Positions 16,601 through 25,912 of a stretch of DNA of 64,000 bases are shown piece after piece. The translations under genes and the position numbers were made by a program. Within the stretch, counting starts at the first letter, position 1. Each line of letters starts with the position of its first letter. Location: assembly GCA_036867785.1 (NCBI GenBank), contig CP145423.1, positions 859,547-923,546 of the forward strand. The letters are read 5' to 3'. The notes under the pieces are model-generated. The model saw only the letters and a program-made list of their open reading frames with translations. It did not search any database and was not told where the DNA came from. This stretch comes from Plasmodiophora brassicae. Taxonomy: Eukaryota; Endomyxa: Phytomyxea; Phytomyxea; Plasmodiophorida.

Positions 16601-17395
16601 GCCCGCCCGTCTCTCCGTCCGTCTGCTAATCCGTCCGTCTGCCCGTTCGTCCGTCTGTCCGTCCGTCTGCCCGTTCGTCCGTCTGTCCGTCCGTCTGCCC
16701 GTTCGTCCGTCTGTCCGTCCGTCTGCCCGCCCGTCTGCCTGCTCATCGTTCGTCTGTCCGTCCGTCTGCCCGCCCGTCTCATCCGCCTGTCCGTTCGTCT
16801 GTCCGTCCGTCTGCCCGCCCGTCTGCCTGCTCATCCGCCTGTCCGTTCGTCTGCGACCCATCAGAGGCCATCCGTCTGCCCTTCTATCCCGGACCCGTCA
16901 GAGGCCCATCGCTAGAAGGGGACTATTATGTGAGGACTGTCCGGAATAAACCGAGAACCCCGCGACGGACTTCGCCAGTCCGTCAAAGCGTTCGTTGCAT
17001 CAGCTTGCCTGATCGTGACAAAATGGGAAGACTATCCCAACCGACAACGATATCGAGACGACGCAAAAAACATAGCATACGACAGCAGAAAAATCCATAC
17101 TCACCCCCTGCTGAATCGCGCCCGCTCGGGACACTGCGGCGCACGGCAGCACCTCTATAACATTAGCCAAGACTTGGCCGGAGAGTCATCTCAATGCCGG
17201 CACTGCGGGAACGCAACCGAAACCATCGAGCATCAGATCTTGCACTGCACCGCATTGCATCACAAACTACAACAAGAACGCGACGCATACGCGAGACTAT
17301 GGAAAAACTCCTTCACAGAAGCCCTCTGGAAACATGAAGACGAGATGACTAACATTCTCAAGTCGGCAAAGGACAAAAAGTGCCTATACATCTAA
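10650..17395 (+). CDS. LINE ORF2: endonuclease, RT, RNase H, CCHC (interrupted)
   Basis: The start is the ATG at 10650 (MSSEDVTIRR). Domains in order: APE-like endonuclease about 10950-11590 (NVGQWNARTL, IITGDLNT, DSDHK); reverse transcriptase about 12400-13300, with FYDFTKAFD, GIPQGSSLS and the catalytic YVDD near 12922; RNase H from about 13770 (WTDGS, SYETELIAL, FSDSLSW, IPSH, then EEIDKLAKRA near 14590). The C-terminal part, 17026-17395, has RARSGHCGARQHLY and the terminal finger CRHCGNATETIEHQILHC. Between codons near 14737 and 17026 sits the nested LTR-like miniature, so this copy cannot give the full protein. The sequence on each side of that insert reads in one frame (IKES then KWEDYPN). 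Between IPSH and EEIDKLA there are about 150 extra residues, acidic and rich in S, T and P. Confidence 0.9.
14738..14829 (+). repeat. Left 92-base LTR-like terminal repeat
   Basis: Starts TGTGAGGACTG and ends GATCGTGACA; identical over 92 bases to 16929-17020. Confidence 0.9.
14870..16560 (+). repeat. 147/155-base tandem satellite, ~11 copies
   Basis: Head-to-tail array. The anchor GACCGCTTGCTGTCT falls at 14978, 15125, 15272, 15419, 15566, 15721, 15868, 16015 and 16170; variant copies lie at 16325 and 16474. Spacing is 147 bases, with 155 where an extra CCGTCCGT-like 8-mer is present. The order 147+147+155 (449 bases) repeats from 15419, giving a higher-order unit. Since 147 is divisible by 3, frames stay open on both strands; these long frames are not genes. 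Confidence 0.95.
16580..16865 (+). repeat. CCGTCTGT/CTGCCCGT minisatellite
   Basis: Low-complexity array of CCGTCTGTCCGTCTGCCCGTTCGT-like blocks, compositionally related to the CCGTCCGT part of the neighbouring satellite. It lies inside the LTR-like miniature. Confidence 0.9.
16929..17020 (+). repeat. Right 92-base LTR-like terminal repeat
   Basis: Identical to 14738-14829. It is followed directly by the 5-base target copy aaatg, after which LINE ORF2 resumes. Confidence 0.9.
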
Positions 17396-17864
17396 CAAAC
17401 ACGCCAAGACCACCAACACCACCCAGAACGAAGAACAAATCCGTGCTGATATGCTACCAACGCGATCTCGCGGTGCAGGTTACCCTGCCCCGCCAAGGCC
17501 ACAGGGCCTAAATGTTATGGGTGCCCGACAGCCCAGTAAGTGTCGTTTAGGAGTTTTCTTAGGGGATCACTTGAGCAGGTTGGAAGGCGAAGGGGCGCCT
17601 GTAAAACAGGTGACCACCTCCCACGTGGGGGTGGATGTCGTCAGTAGTGTAGCCAGATCAACCACAGTGAGGAAGATCAAAGTCTACGAACCTATGGGTT
17701 GCTCATTGAGCCCTCAGACTCGCCCCGGAGTCGCCAACCTGCGAGATCCCAGCACAAAGGTGACAGGCCGGCACTGCCAGGCCGGGAGAAGCTGCCGTTC
17801 TGGAAGCGATCCTACGGTCCTCGGACCCGAGACCGAGGCGCCTGCCTGAAAAGCGCGAAACACA

Positions 17865-17895
<31 letters not shown>

Positions 17896-17897
17896 CT
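17396..17897 (+). other. LINE 3' untranslated region and (CTAAA)n tail
   Basis: Non-coding 3' leader after the ORF2 stop, ending from about 17863 in a CTAAA repeat of six or seven units. A short tandem tail of this sort instead of poly(A) is common in several LINE clades. The tail is followed at once by the right target-duplication copy (17898-17910). Confidence 0.88.
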
Positions 17898-17910
17898 GAA
17901 CGTTGCCATC
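17898..17910 (+). repeat. LINE target-site duplication, right copy
   Basis: gaacgttgccatc, identical to 8958-8970; directly follows the CTAAA tail. Confidence 0.93.
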
Positions 17911-17982
17911 CGAAGCCGTGATCTTTAACGAGCACGAACCCGATACACCTGCGAAGCAGACGATGGCCAACAGCAGAACCAT
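17898..17982 (-). pseudogene. 5' part of the split membrane protein gene (signal peptide)
   Basis: The ATG at 17982 opens a classic signal peptide, MVLLLAIVCFAGVSGSC, followed by SLKITASDGNV. The last residues DGNV are encoded by the 13-base target copy and recur at 8958-8970, in the same frame as the body of the gene. The empty site would therefore have coded a secreted or type III membrane protein of about 467 residues with no intron. An upstream in-frame ATG exists but would bury the signal peptide. Confidence 0.75.
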
Positions 17983-18189
17983 GCTCGTCTCCCGAACGCC
18001 TAGGGTCGACTGGGTACCTCCTAGCCAGAGACCCACCACCACGACCGACCTATGCGTCATGTGTAGGATCGTCAATATCGAGTTGCTGATCACAGGAAGA
18101 CGTCTGACCAGTGGCCAGCCTGTTAATGGCCGACTTTGCCGTCCCACCATCAGCCTCCTACAATTGCGAGCAAGACTGAATTCCATTCC

Positions 18190-18307
18190 CAGTCATAGCA
18201 ATTCGTGAAGCAACGCCACCCCGGTCGGACAGCAGCTAATGACGGTTCCTAGGTTTGCAATACACACAGGTTCTCAATTTGTATATACCCATACCAAACG
18301 GAAACAC
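18190..18307. other. Short spacer downstream of Kelch gene
   Basis: A short AT-richer spacer between the promoter side of the split membrane gene and the 3' end of the Kelch gene. No feature is seen. Confidence 0.4.
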
Positions 18308-20659
18308 TCAATTGTTCTTCGACGATCCGCCGCTGGCAAACCGTTGGAAGAGCTTCAACGTCGACCTCTTGCCGGACCCGCGACTAGGCGGCCGGGGAGG
18401 CGGCCCTTCTTTCAGGGCGCTGATGATGCTCAATTGGTCACTGCCTCTTCGCGTGTGGCGTCGATCGGAACCGGCTGGCGGATGATCTGTGGCACTGAGC
18501 TGGCCCAGCTGCAGGTACAGGCCATGACCAGTACTCGCAAACAGCTTCTTGGCGCATTGCTCTGGCACGAACACGACCTGCTGCGGCACGCCCTGCCCCA
18601 TTAATGCAGGAGCGCCGTCGACGGATCGCGTTCGCTCCCAGCTGGCCCCGTCCTCTGACATCCTGTACACCTCGTGACCGTCCAGTAGAACGTTCAGCTG
18701 CGGTTCGGCGTGTTTCGTCGCATAGACGATGGCGGACCGGTTGTACGCGGGCAGGTCGGCCATCGTCCTCCACTGCGCGTCGTTGGCCGACCACGCGAAG
18801 ACCGCCCTCGACACAATGTCCTTCTGCGTGCCGTCCGCCCGCGATACCTTATCGATGCCGCCGACCACGACCATGTAGTTGTAGAAGACGGCGGCGCTCG
18901 GGGACACCAGAGGCACCGACAAGGCGGGCAGCGACTCGACACGAACGCCGACGTCGTCGTCGCCTGCGCTGGTAGCCGCAGCGACGTCATACAGGATCGC
19001 CGATGGCGTCCGAACGTGATCGCCTGTAATGCCGGCGGCCAGGACAAGGCCCCGGTTCGGCAGGAACGCATGGGCGGCGCACGCCCTGCCGAAGTTGGCC
19101 ATCTGCGGGACCAGCACGTCCCAGCGGCCGGCGCGGAACGAGTACATCGAGATGACCTGGCGAACCCGATGGCCCCTGTTGACGTACGCGACCCCGCCGG
19201 CGACGACAAAGGCGTCGTGGGACACCCAGTCGATCATGACGTTGTCGAGCTGGGCAGGCAGGTCGTTGCGGGTCGGGTCGGGTTGCGGCCGCAACGCCAC
19301 CCAGCGCTTCCCGTTGCTGGACGTCCGGTGCCAACGCCCCGTCGCCTTCGTGTACCGCACCACCATTCCGCTCGGGGACGACGACAGGACGACGTCCTTG
19401 TCGAACGATACAATCGCCTGCAGGCTACTGCTATCGTCGGCGTCGCTGGAGCGAACGCTGCGACGCTCCCAGCTCATGGCATCGTCCGATAGCGACGACC
19501 GGGAGCGCGCGTCGTCGACGTGGTGGCGGTCGTCGCTGGCGTACGAATGCCCGACGACGGGCGAATACGGGAGCGGTGGCGGGGTCGGACTCGGTATCAG
19601 CCCGGACGTCGAGCAGCTGGACGCCAACGATGACCGTTCGTGTTCCGCCTCGAACGACACGACGACGGATTGCGAGTTCAGCATGTCGCGGAACGCCTCG
19701 AACGCGCTGCTGTCGATGACCCAATCGGTGCCCTTGACCAGGCGATACACGACACCGGCGTCGTCGCCGGTGGTCATCAGCGCCGCCAGGTCGCCCTCGT
19801 ATTCGAACGGGACGACCCGGCCGGCGTACGCCAGGTCGGGCAGGTAGGTCCACCCGCGGCCGTCGTCCACGACCATCAGCAGGAACTGGGTGCCGTCCGC
19901 GTACGGCAACGACACGACCAGGGCGGCGTTGCAGACGCAGGAGGCGGATCCTTCGCGCAGGGGCACGGGCAGATCCGGGGCCGGTTCCCATCGCTGGCGA
20001 TGCGCGTTGTACCGCTCGACGGACCGCACCCGTTCGTACCGATCATTGACGCCGCCGATGGCGAACAGGTCATAGGCAACGGCCTGGACCTGGCAGTAGG
20101 AGCGGGCCGCCTGGAGGATCGAGTGCGACGTCCAGCGGGACGTCGCCAGCGACAGCGACCAGACTTCGTCGGATGGCAGGCCGGTGCGAAGGTGGCGGGC
20201 GCCGACCACGACGACCTCGCCGTCGAAGTAGGCGGCAGAGGCGCCGAGCAAGCGCCCGACCAGGTCGTGGCCCGTGCCGGACGGCATCGGCGTCAGCTCC
20301 CAGGCGCGGTCGGGCCCGTCAAGGGGCAGGCGCGCGAACCCGGCGAACATGGGGTCCAGCACGTACAGCGAATGGCGAGTCAAGCAGGGCAGCGTGGACC
20401 CGGACGACGCCCAGGGCAACTGCATGTCGTCGGCGCGCGTGAACTGGCGCGCCAGGCGCCGGTCGTGCACGTACACGGCCGGCGTGAACGTGTTCGGGAC
20501 GACGACGACCACGGTGGTGGCGGCGGGGACGACCCAGGCGGCCAGCACGACGACAGCGGCAGCGCAGGCGGCGACGGCGCCCCGCATCGGCGCTGCGCAG
20601 CGCTGCGGGGGCGACTGACGATGACGATGATGAGGACGGAGACCGCGCGGGGCCGGCAC
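18308..20659 (-). CDS. Kelch-repeat (beta-propeller) protein with N-terminal membrane anchor
   Basis: A 783-codon intronless frame. Near the N-terminus, after a second in-frame ATG at about 20587, lies a hydrophobic stretch (ACAAAVVVLAAWVVPAA) that acts as signal or anchor, so the start may be at 20587. The body has Kelch-type blades with paired glycines and spaced W/Y, for example LFAIGGVNDRYERVRSVERY with HRQRWEPAPDLP, AFVVAGGVAYVNRGHR with MYSFRAGRWDVL, and YMVVVGGIDK with WSANDAQWRTMADLPAYNRS. A Ser/Asp-rich loop interrupts the propeller around residues 330-400. The tail is basic and Ser/Pro-rich. Such proteins usually bind partners; the function is unknown here. It is one of several membrane or secreted proteins in this part of the window. 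Confidence 0.75.
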   Translation of the reverse strand: MPAPRGLRPHHRHRQSPPQRCAAPMRGAVAACAAAVVVLAAWVVPAATTVVVVVPNTFTPAVYVHDRRLARQFTRADDMQLPWASSGSTLPCLTRHSLYVLDPMFAGFARLPLDGPDRAWELTPMPSGTGHDLVGRLLGASAAYFDGEVVVVGARHLRTGLPSDEVWSLSLATSRWTSHSILQAARSYCQVQAVAYDLFAIGGVNDRYERVRSVERYNAHRQRWEPAPDLPVPLREGSASCVCNAALVVSLPYADGTQFLLMVVDDGRGWTYLPDLAYAGRVVPFEYEGDLAALMTTGDDAGVVYRLVKGTDWVIDSSAFEAFRDMLNSQSVVVSFEAEHERSSLASSCSTSGLIPSPTPPPLPYSPVVGHSYASDDRHHVDDARSRSSLSDDAMSWERRSVRSSDADDSSSLQAIVSFDKDVVLSSSPSGMVVRYTKATGRWHRTSSNGKRWVALRPQPDPTRNDLPAQLDNVMIDWVSHDAFVVAGGVAYVNRGHRVRQVISMYSFRAGRWDVLVPQMANFGRACAAHAFLPNRGLVLAAGITGDHVRTPSAILYDVAAATSAGDDDVGVRVESLPALSVPLVSPSAAVFYNYMVVVGGIDKVSRADGTQKDIVSRAVFAWSANDAQWRTMADLPAYNRSAIVYATKHAEPQLNVLLDGHEVYRMSEDGASWERTRSVDGAPALMGQGVPQQVVFVPEQCAKKLFASTGHGLYLQLGQLSATDHPPAGSDRRHTRRGSDQLSIISALKEGPPPRPPSRGSGKRSTLKLFQRFASGGSSKNN

Positions 20660-20910
20660 TGGCAGCGGAGCACGCGCCGTTCACTCGCACTGTGAGACAA
20701 ACCTATTTCTGGCGCCCCCCGCCCTCAACCAGCACCAAAATCGTCTGCGGGTGGACCCCGCCAGTCAGTTCCAACGGGTCGCCCTGCTGCGAATCGCCCC
20801 AGGTCGCACGCGCCCAGTGCGAAGTCTCCTGCCCATGGGCAACGGCGATATGCGCCTCGGTACAGGATACGGTCGATCGGTCCGTGCTGGCCGGCGTACA
20901 GCACTGTCCA

Positions 20911-23668
20911 ATGACGCGGGGCGGTCTGCGCGCGACCGGCGTGGCGCTCGTGCTGCACCTGGGCATGATGGTGGCGATCGTCGGCCCGGCCCGCCCGTCT
21001 GCCAGCGTATGCAACTTCAGGTGCATCTGCGACTGGTACCAGGGGGCATGCATCCCGCCGAACCTGTCGGTTGAGTGCCGGCCGGCTGTCGCGCCGCCGC
21101 CCTGACCACCCGTTCAGGAACGTGACATCCCGGACCGTCACTGGGGGTGTCAACGCGTCCTGGTTCGCAGGCGTGCCGTCGCTGACGACCTACACCGCTC
21201 TGTACGCTCCACCTCTCTATCTCTAGCCACGTGGCATTTCCCTGTGGACTAACGGTGTGACATCCAATTAGGTACATGGATGGCAATAAGATCACGGGCG
21301 TCGACGCGGGGACGTTCGACGCCCTAACGGCTCTGCAGACGCTAAGCCTCGCGAACTGCCTCATCTCGGCCCTGCCATCGGCCGTATTCCAGAACACGAA
21401 CGCCCTGTCGTATCTGTTAGTACTGGGCGGCTGCTTCCACTAGGGTCGCACACCGGGCTAATCACGCCGACCGCGCAGGAACGTGGCGGCCAACAGGATT
21501 ACCAGCTTACCGCCCGGCGTCTTTTCAGCGTTGCCGTTGCTGACGTATCTGTACGCCGGGCCCCGTGTTATAACGGCCTTCGAACGTCGCTCAGACCTGA
21601 GACCTGGTTAGGGACCTCGCGCGAAATGCAATCACCAGTCCGATAACGGCGGCGACCTTCTCGAGCAACCCGAGGCTGAATTTCCTGTACGTACAACGGA
21701 TGCTCGCTGCGCCCTTGTCCGCACGATTTGTAATTGGTCGACAGTGATATCGGATCGAATCGCATCACGTCGATCGCTTCGGATGCGTTCAACCAGCTGA
21801 CGGTCCTTCAGGCGCTGTCCCTCCAGGCGAACCCGTTGACCGCGTTGCCTTCGTTTGTCAGTAACCTGCAGCTACAGTCATTGTATGTACCCTACTGTAT
21901 CGTTGCATTGTCATGGTGAGCGCATACCCGCCCAAATACGCGTACAGGAACCTGGGTTCTACATCTGTTACGAACGTGCCGTCTCTGAATCCGAACGCGT
22001 TCGCCACGTTGTCCGCTCTGACCGCGCTGTACCTGGACAACAACCGCCTGGCATCGTTGTCGCCCACCCAGTTCCAGAACAACGTGAGGCTTCAGACTCT
22101 GTAAGTCGTTTCGCGCTCATTATTTGTTCGCATGTTTCACATTAGTCCCATTTATTCAGGGGCATTCAGCGTAATCTGCTTGGACAGATCCCGTCCGGGC
22201 TGTTCACCTCACTGACCGCGCTCAACACATTGTACGTCAGCCGACTGTTGAATTCCTTCTGGGCGCAGCATCGTACCCATTGAAGACACAGGTCGATGTT
22301 TTCGTGTTCGCTGACCATCCTGGACGCGGACATGGCATTCTCAACGTTAACGGCCTTGGCGGCATTGTAGGCTTGATTCGCCGTTTACCGTTTGGTGTCA
22401 AGCGCATGAGGCCTCGCTGCTGTACAGAGATATCAGCAACAATAAGCTGTCGGTGATGCCATCGTCCTTGTTCCTTCGCAACACACTATTGACGTTCCTG
22501 TGCGTGCTGTTCAATGGCATATCAAGGAGCCACTGAAGCGAACGTGCACTACAGGGACATAGCGCACAATGGTCTGGCGATCCTGGATCCGAACCTGCTT
22601 TCGCCGCTATCGCTTCTGGCGACACTGAAGATGCACACATTGCCCGTGCCTTCCGTCCCTCCGTCGTTCTTCGCCAGCCAGACAAGATTAGCGTCATTGT
22701 ATGCCTGTGCACATTAGAGTACGTGGCCCGTGCTTTGACCGACATCGCTGATCCATGCGCAGGGAAATCTTCAACCTGCCGTTTGTCAGCACCCTGGACA
22801 CGAACCTGTTCAGGCCGCTGGTATCGGCGCGATACGTGTACGTGAACTGCTGGCAAACCGCCTATATGTACTGCAACACGCGCTAACAATGCTGCTCATG
22901 TCCCACAGCGACATATCGAAACAGCTGCCGTTGCTGTCGTGTGTGCCGCGTCCGCCTCCCGCTGCCAACGTCATGTATTTAACCGGTGGACTGCCCGTGT
23001 GTGGCACAACGTCATCAACAACCACAACGATTGCTCCCACGTTCGAACCTATAGCGCCGTCAACGGTCAGCCGGCCTTCCCGTCCATCGTCAGGGCCATC
23101 AGCGTCCAGCCGTCCTTCGTGTCCACTGTCGCACGCGCCGATGCCCCTGTACCTACTTTCGACGCGGACGAGAACGCCTTGGGCGCTCTCACGTTCGCCA
23201 ACGATGGTGAAGAGGGGTCAGTCGCCACCGGCTCCCTCGCTATCCAGTACCACGCCGTCGACCTGGCTACACGACGTCATCGTCTTTGCTGCCGTTTCCG
23301 CGATCCTGATAATTGTGACGTTGCTCCTGGTCATTGCAGCTGGACAAATCTGTTCCAAGCGACTGACGGTTGGGCAGCCGACGACCGCGCCGACGTTCGC
23401 CCAGCCGCTGCCCGCAGCGAACGCGGTCCTGGACCAGTCGGTTGCGTCATTAACCACGAACGGCGATTTCGCCTTGACGGCGAATAGTTTTTACGCCCCG
23501 GTCCCTGCTGCAACCATCCCGCCCTATAGTACCGATAGTTTCATGACGCTGCCGTTCGACCCGCGAACGGCGCCAGCTCCTGGTCTGTTCCCATCTCGCC
23601 CCGCGGGTTCCCGCGACCAGGCGTACAAGAACCGAGAGCCCTATTTCTACGGTACGCGACCTCAGTAA
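20911..23668 (+). CDS. Leucine-rich-repeat receptor-like membrane protein, many exons
   Basis: The ATG at 20911 opens a signal peptide (LVLHLGMMVAIVGPARPSAS) followed by a Cys cluster (CNFRCICDWYQGACIPPNLS) of the kind capping LRR arrays. Exons of about one LRR each follow, separated by introns of ~50-70 bases (for example 21212-21271): GNKITGVDAGTFDALTALQ, NRITSIASDAFNQLTVLQAL, LDNNRLASLSPTQFQNNVRL and NLLSPLSLLATLKMH. The last large exon (about 22890-23668) has a Pro/Ser/Thr-rich stalk, one transmembrane helix (VIVFAAVSAILIIVTLLLVI) and a ~90-residue tail rich in P, T and A, with tyrosines near the end. No kinase is attached. The architecture suggests a cell-surface recognition protein. Exact exon borders in 21100-22890 were not all resolved. 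Confidence 0.75.
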
Positions 23669-23744
23669 CCCCACGAGGACAGCAAACAGCCTCTCCACAC
23701 GCACACACACACTCACAATACACCTTCATACATCGGCGACGAAT

Positions 23745-24830
23745 TAAGCCGACAGCATCGCTGGGCGCCGGAAAACGGCACGCAAGCCGGCGGAACCTCG
23801 CTAGCAGCATGAACGCCGATGAAACGATCCCATTGGCCGCTACGTGGCATATCCGGCTTGACCTGAGCGTTAGAGCGGATCCCCACGTCGATGCAAGCGA
23901 TACGCCGATGACTGCAGGTTGCGACCTTGGAAGCAGTTAATTAGGATGATCAGCTTGCGAGGTGGGTGCCTTCTATTGTGATCACAGGTCAGTTGGTTGA
24001 CACAGAAGACGTCTGTGAAGCAAGTACGTACGTGTTACGCGTTCCTTCTCGAGTCGCTCGGTACGATGCTGCGGCCGCAGTCGCAGCTCCTATCGCGACT
24101 TGGGCCCGGTGTCCGCGGCGACGCTGCGGACGCGTCCGTCGTCACGCGCCCCGTCGGCGTGTGCCGGCGGGAGCCTGCAGCTGCGCACTGGCGGGGTCAG
24201 TTGCATTTTGCGCGCCCACCGTCGGTATCGTACACGAAGGGTCGACACAGAGCTCATGGCGGTGGCGCCCGGTCCTGCGGGCGCAGGCCTTTCCGTATCG
24301 CCTCCGTTTATCAACGCGGACATGAACGCTGACGGTGAGCTGAAAACGCCCGCCGTTGCGGCCGGGCACGTCGACTTCCGCACTGTGGGGCGCGAGTCCC
24401 GTCGCAAACGGAAGGCGGCGCTGCTTGGCGCGCTCACGCATGGCCGGATGATAACGGACCGCGAGCTGGGCATGGCCGCTTGCCGAGAGGCAGACGCTGT
24501 TGCCCAGGTCGCAGGAGCTGCTGTCGCCCCACACCCTGGTTCCCGACCACAATGGCCGACCTCCTTGCTCCTCTACGATCCGAGATCCTCAATCTGCGGG
24601 CGACCGTCGAAGGGGACATCGCGAATCTGCGGGCGACTGTCGAAAGCGACATCGCTAACCTGCGCGTCATCATGGAGGCGCAGTCGCAGAACCAGCGCAT
24701 CTACTTGCGTAATCAAAAGGTTTCGCTCGTGGTTCTCCATGGACGCCGAGTTTCCGACCGCACTGGAGTACCTAGGCCTTCAATGCCCGTGCGGCGAACC
24801 CCTGCCCGTATACGCGGCCGTACAAGGTAG
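23745..24830 (+). CDS. Unknown protein A, left member of inverted gene pair
   Basis: Unrecognised gene. The best coding part is about 24240-24690: PGPAGAGLSVSPPFINADMN, then TVGRESRRKRKAALLGAL and ADAVAQVAGAAVAP, then (in another frame) LLAPLRSEILNLRATVEGDI with a repeated NLRATVE segment that looks like a short coiled coil. An ATG at 23809-23811 matches the start region of its mirror copy, but the frame there soon stops and about 330 bases have no counterpart, so the 5' part is either intron-bearing or broken. It is the inverted duplicate of 24772-25338. Confidence 0.4.
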
Positions 24831-25338
24831 ACTGCGCCTCCATGACGGCGCGCAGGTTGTCGATGTCGCCGTCGACGGTCATCCGCAGATTGAGGATCTC
24901 GGATCGTAGAGGAGCAAGGAGACCGACCATTGTGGTCGGGAACCAGGGTGGGGCGACAGCAGCTCCTGCGACCTGGGCAACAGCGTCTGCCTCTCGGCAA
25001 GCGGCCATGCCCAGCTCGCGATCCGTTATCATCCGGTCTTGCGTGTGCGCGCCAAGCAGCGCCGCCTTCCGTTTGCGACGGGATTCGCGCCCCACAGTGC
25101 GGAAGTCGACATGCCCGGCCGCAACGGCGGGCGTATTCAGCTCACCGTCAGCGTTCACATCAGCGCTGATAAACGGAGGCGATGCGGGAAGGCCAGCGCC
25201 CGCAGGACCGGGCGGCGCCGCCATGAACGCGGTGTCGACCCTTCGTGTACGGTAGGCACGCGGATGCAACTGACACCACCCGTTTAACGCCCAGGCCAAG
25301 CCGGATACGCCACATAGCGGCCAATGGGATCGTTTCAT
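24772..25338 (-). CDS. Unknown protein B, right member of inverted gene pair
   Basis: A 188-codon frame starting at 25338 (MKRSHWPLCGVSGLAWALNG). It shares with protein A the blocks AGAGLPASPPFISAD, DFRTVGRESRRKRKAALL and ELGMAACREADAVAQVAGAA, and then SEILNLRMTVDGDIDNLRAV, a probable coiled-coil end. It has one DG.I.NLR unit where A has two or three. No family recognised. It is the cleaner of the two copies; the pair is arranged tail to tail. Confidence 0.5.
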   Translation of the reverse strand: MKRSHWPLCGVSGLAWALNGWCQLHPRAYRTRRVDTAFMAAPPGPAGAGLPASPPFISADVNADGELNTPAVAAGHVDFRTVGRESRRKRKAALLGAHTQDRMITDRELGMAACREADAVAQVAGAAVAPPWFPTTMVGLLAPLRSEILNLRMTVDGDIDNLRAVMEAQSTLYGRVYGQGFAARALKA

Positions 25339-25414
25339 CGGCGTTCATGCTGCAAGCGAGGTTCTGCCGGCTTGCGTGGCGCTTTTCGGCGCCCAGCTAT
25401 GCTGTCGGCTTCGT

Positions 25415-25760
25415 CGCCGCCGTCAACGACCAGCCGGCCTCCTCCTCCATCGTCGCACGCGCGGGTGCCCATGTACCTGCGTTCGACGCGGCTGAGAACG
25501 TCTTAGGTGTCCTCACGTTCGCGAACGATGGCGAAACTGGATCAGTTGCCACCAGCACCCTCGCTATCCAGGACCACCCATCGACCTGGCTACAGGACGT
25601 CATCGCCTTTGCTGCCGTAGCCGCGATCCTGATGATTGTGACGTTGCTTCTGATCGTTGCAGCTGGCCGAATCCGTTCCAGGCGACTGACGGTTGGGCAC
25701 CAGACATCCGCGCCTAGGTTCGCCCAGCCGCTGCAGGACAGCAACAACCTTCCCCTGCAA
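25415..25760 (+). pseudogene. Duplicated tail of the LRR gene (stalk and TM helix)
   Basis: This segment repeats in direct orientation, by eye at about 80% identity, the last exon of the LRR gene (about 23095-23420). It codes VIAFAAVAAILMIVTLLLIV and RRLTVGHQTSAPRFAQPL in place of VIVFAAVSAILIIVTLLLVI and KRLTVGQPTTAPTFAQPL. No LRR exons precede it, so it is a detached 3' duplicate and not a whole gene. Confidence 0.75.
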
Positions 25761-25912
25761 TACATCGTCTGCGAATCCGCATACATCTGGGACCAATCCG
25801 ACAGCGTCATGGGGGTACCCGCTCTTGAGTCGGCACCCAGGCCGCCTGATGGTCCAGAGGTCGACGGCATAGATCGTGTATGTGTATTGGTCGAATATCA
25901 CACATGGCAGCA

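Larger units (their letters stand above)
14738..17020 (+). mobile_element. Non-coding LTR-like miniature element (TRIM-like) nested in LINE
   Basis: A 2283-base insert with two identical 92-base direct terminal repeats that begin TGT and end ACA. It is flanked by a 5-base duplication aaatg (14733-14737 and 17021-17025). TG...CA ends plus a 5-base target duplication are the signature of LTR-type integration. A purine tract (agaagggga) lies 7 bases before the right repeat. The interior holds only a 147-base satellite and a CCGT/CTGC-rich minisatellite, with no gene. It is therefore a terminal-repeat retrotransposon in miniature or a similar non-autonomous relic. The repeats are 92/92 identical, which suggests a young insertion. 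Strand is assigned from the purine tract and is tentative. Confidence 0.75.
8971..17897 (+). mobile_element. APE-type LINE with RNase H, full length, with nested insert
   Basis: Non-LTR retrotransposon bounded by a perfect 13-base target duplication and ending in a (CTAAA)n-type tail. It has a ~540-base 5' leader, ORF1 with zinc knuckles, ORF2 with endonuclease, reverse transcriptase, RNase H and a terminal CCHC motif, and a ~470-base 3' leader. Without the nested 2.3 kb element it is about 6.6 kb. An APE endonuclease plus RNase H points to the I/R1/Tad group broadly; I cannot name the clade. It inserted into a host gene in the opposite orientation. The perfect target duplication and long open frames indicate a young copy. 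Confidence 0.93.
23745..25412. repeat. Inverted duplication around genes A and B
   Basis: Left-arm segments 23745-23870 and about 24230-24686 match, in reverse complement, the right arm about 24831-25412. The left arm carries ~330 extra bases. The spacer is about 24687-24830. The outer ends include gatgaaacgatcccattgg, seen forward at 23817 and reversed near 25320. Similarity is high but not perfect. Confidence 0.8.

Noticed and set aside
19640-20695. 351-codon plus-strand frame opposite the Kelch gene
   Set aside because: R/G/V-rich shadow composition; the Kelch blades lie on the minus strand.
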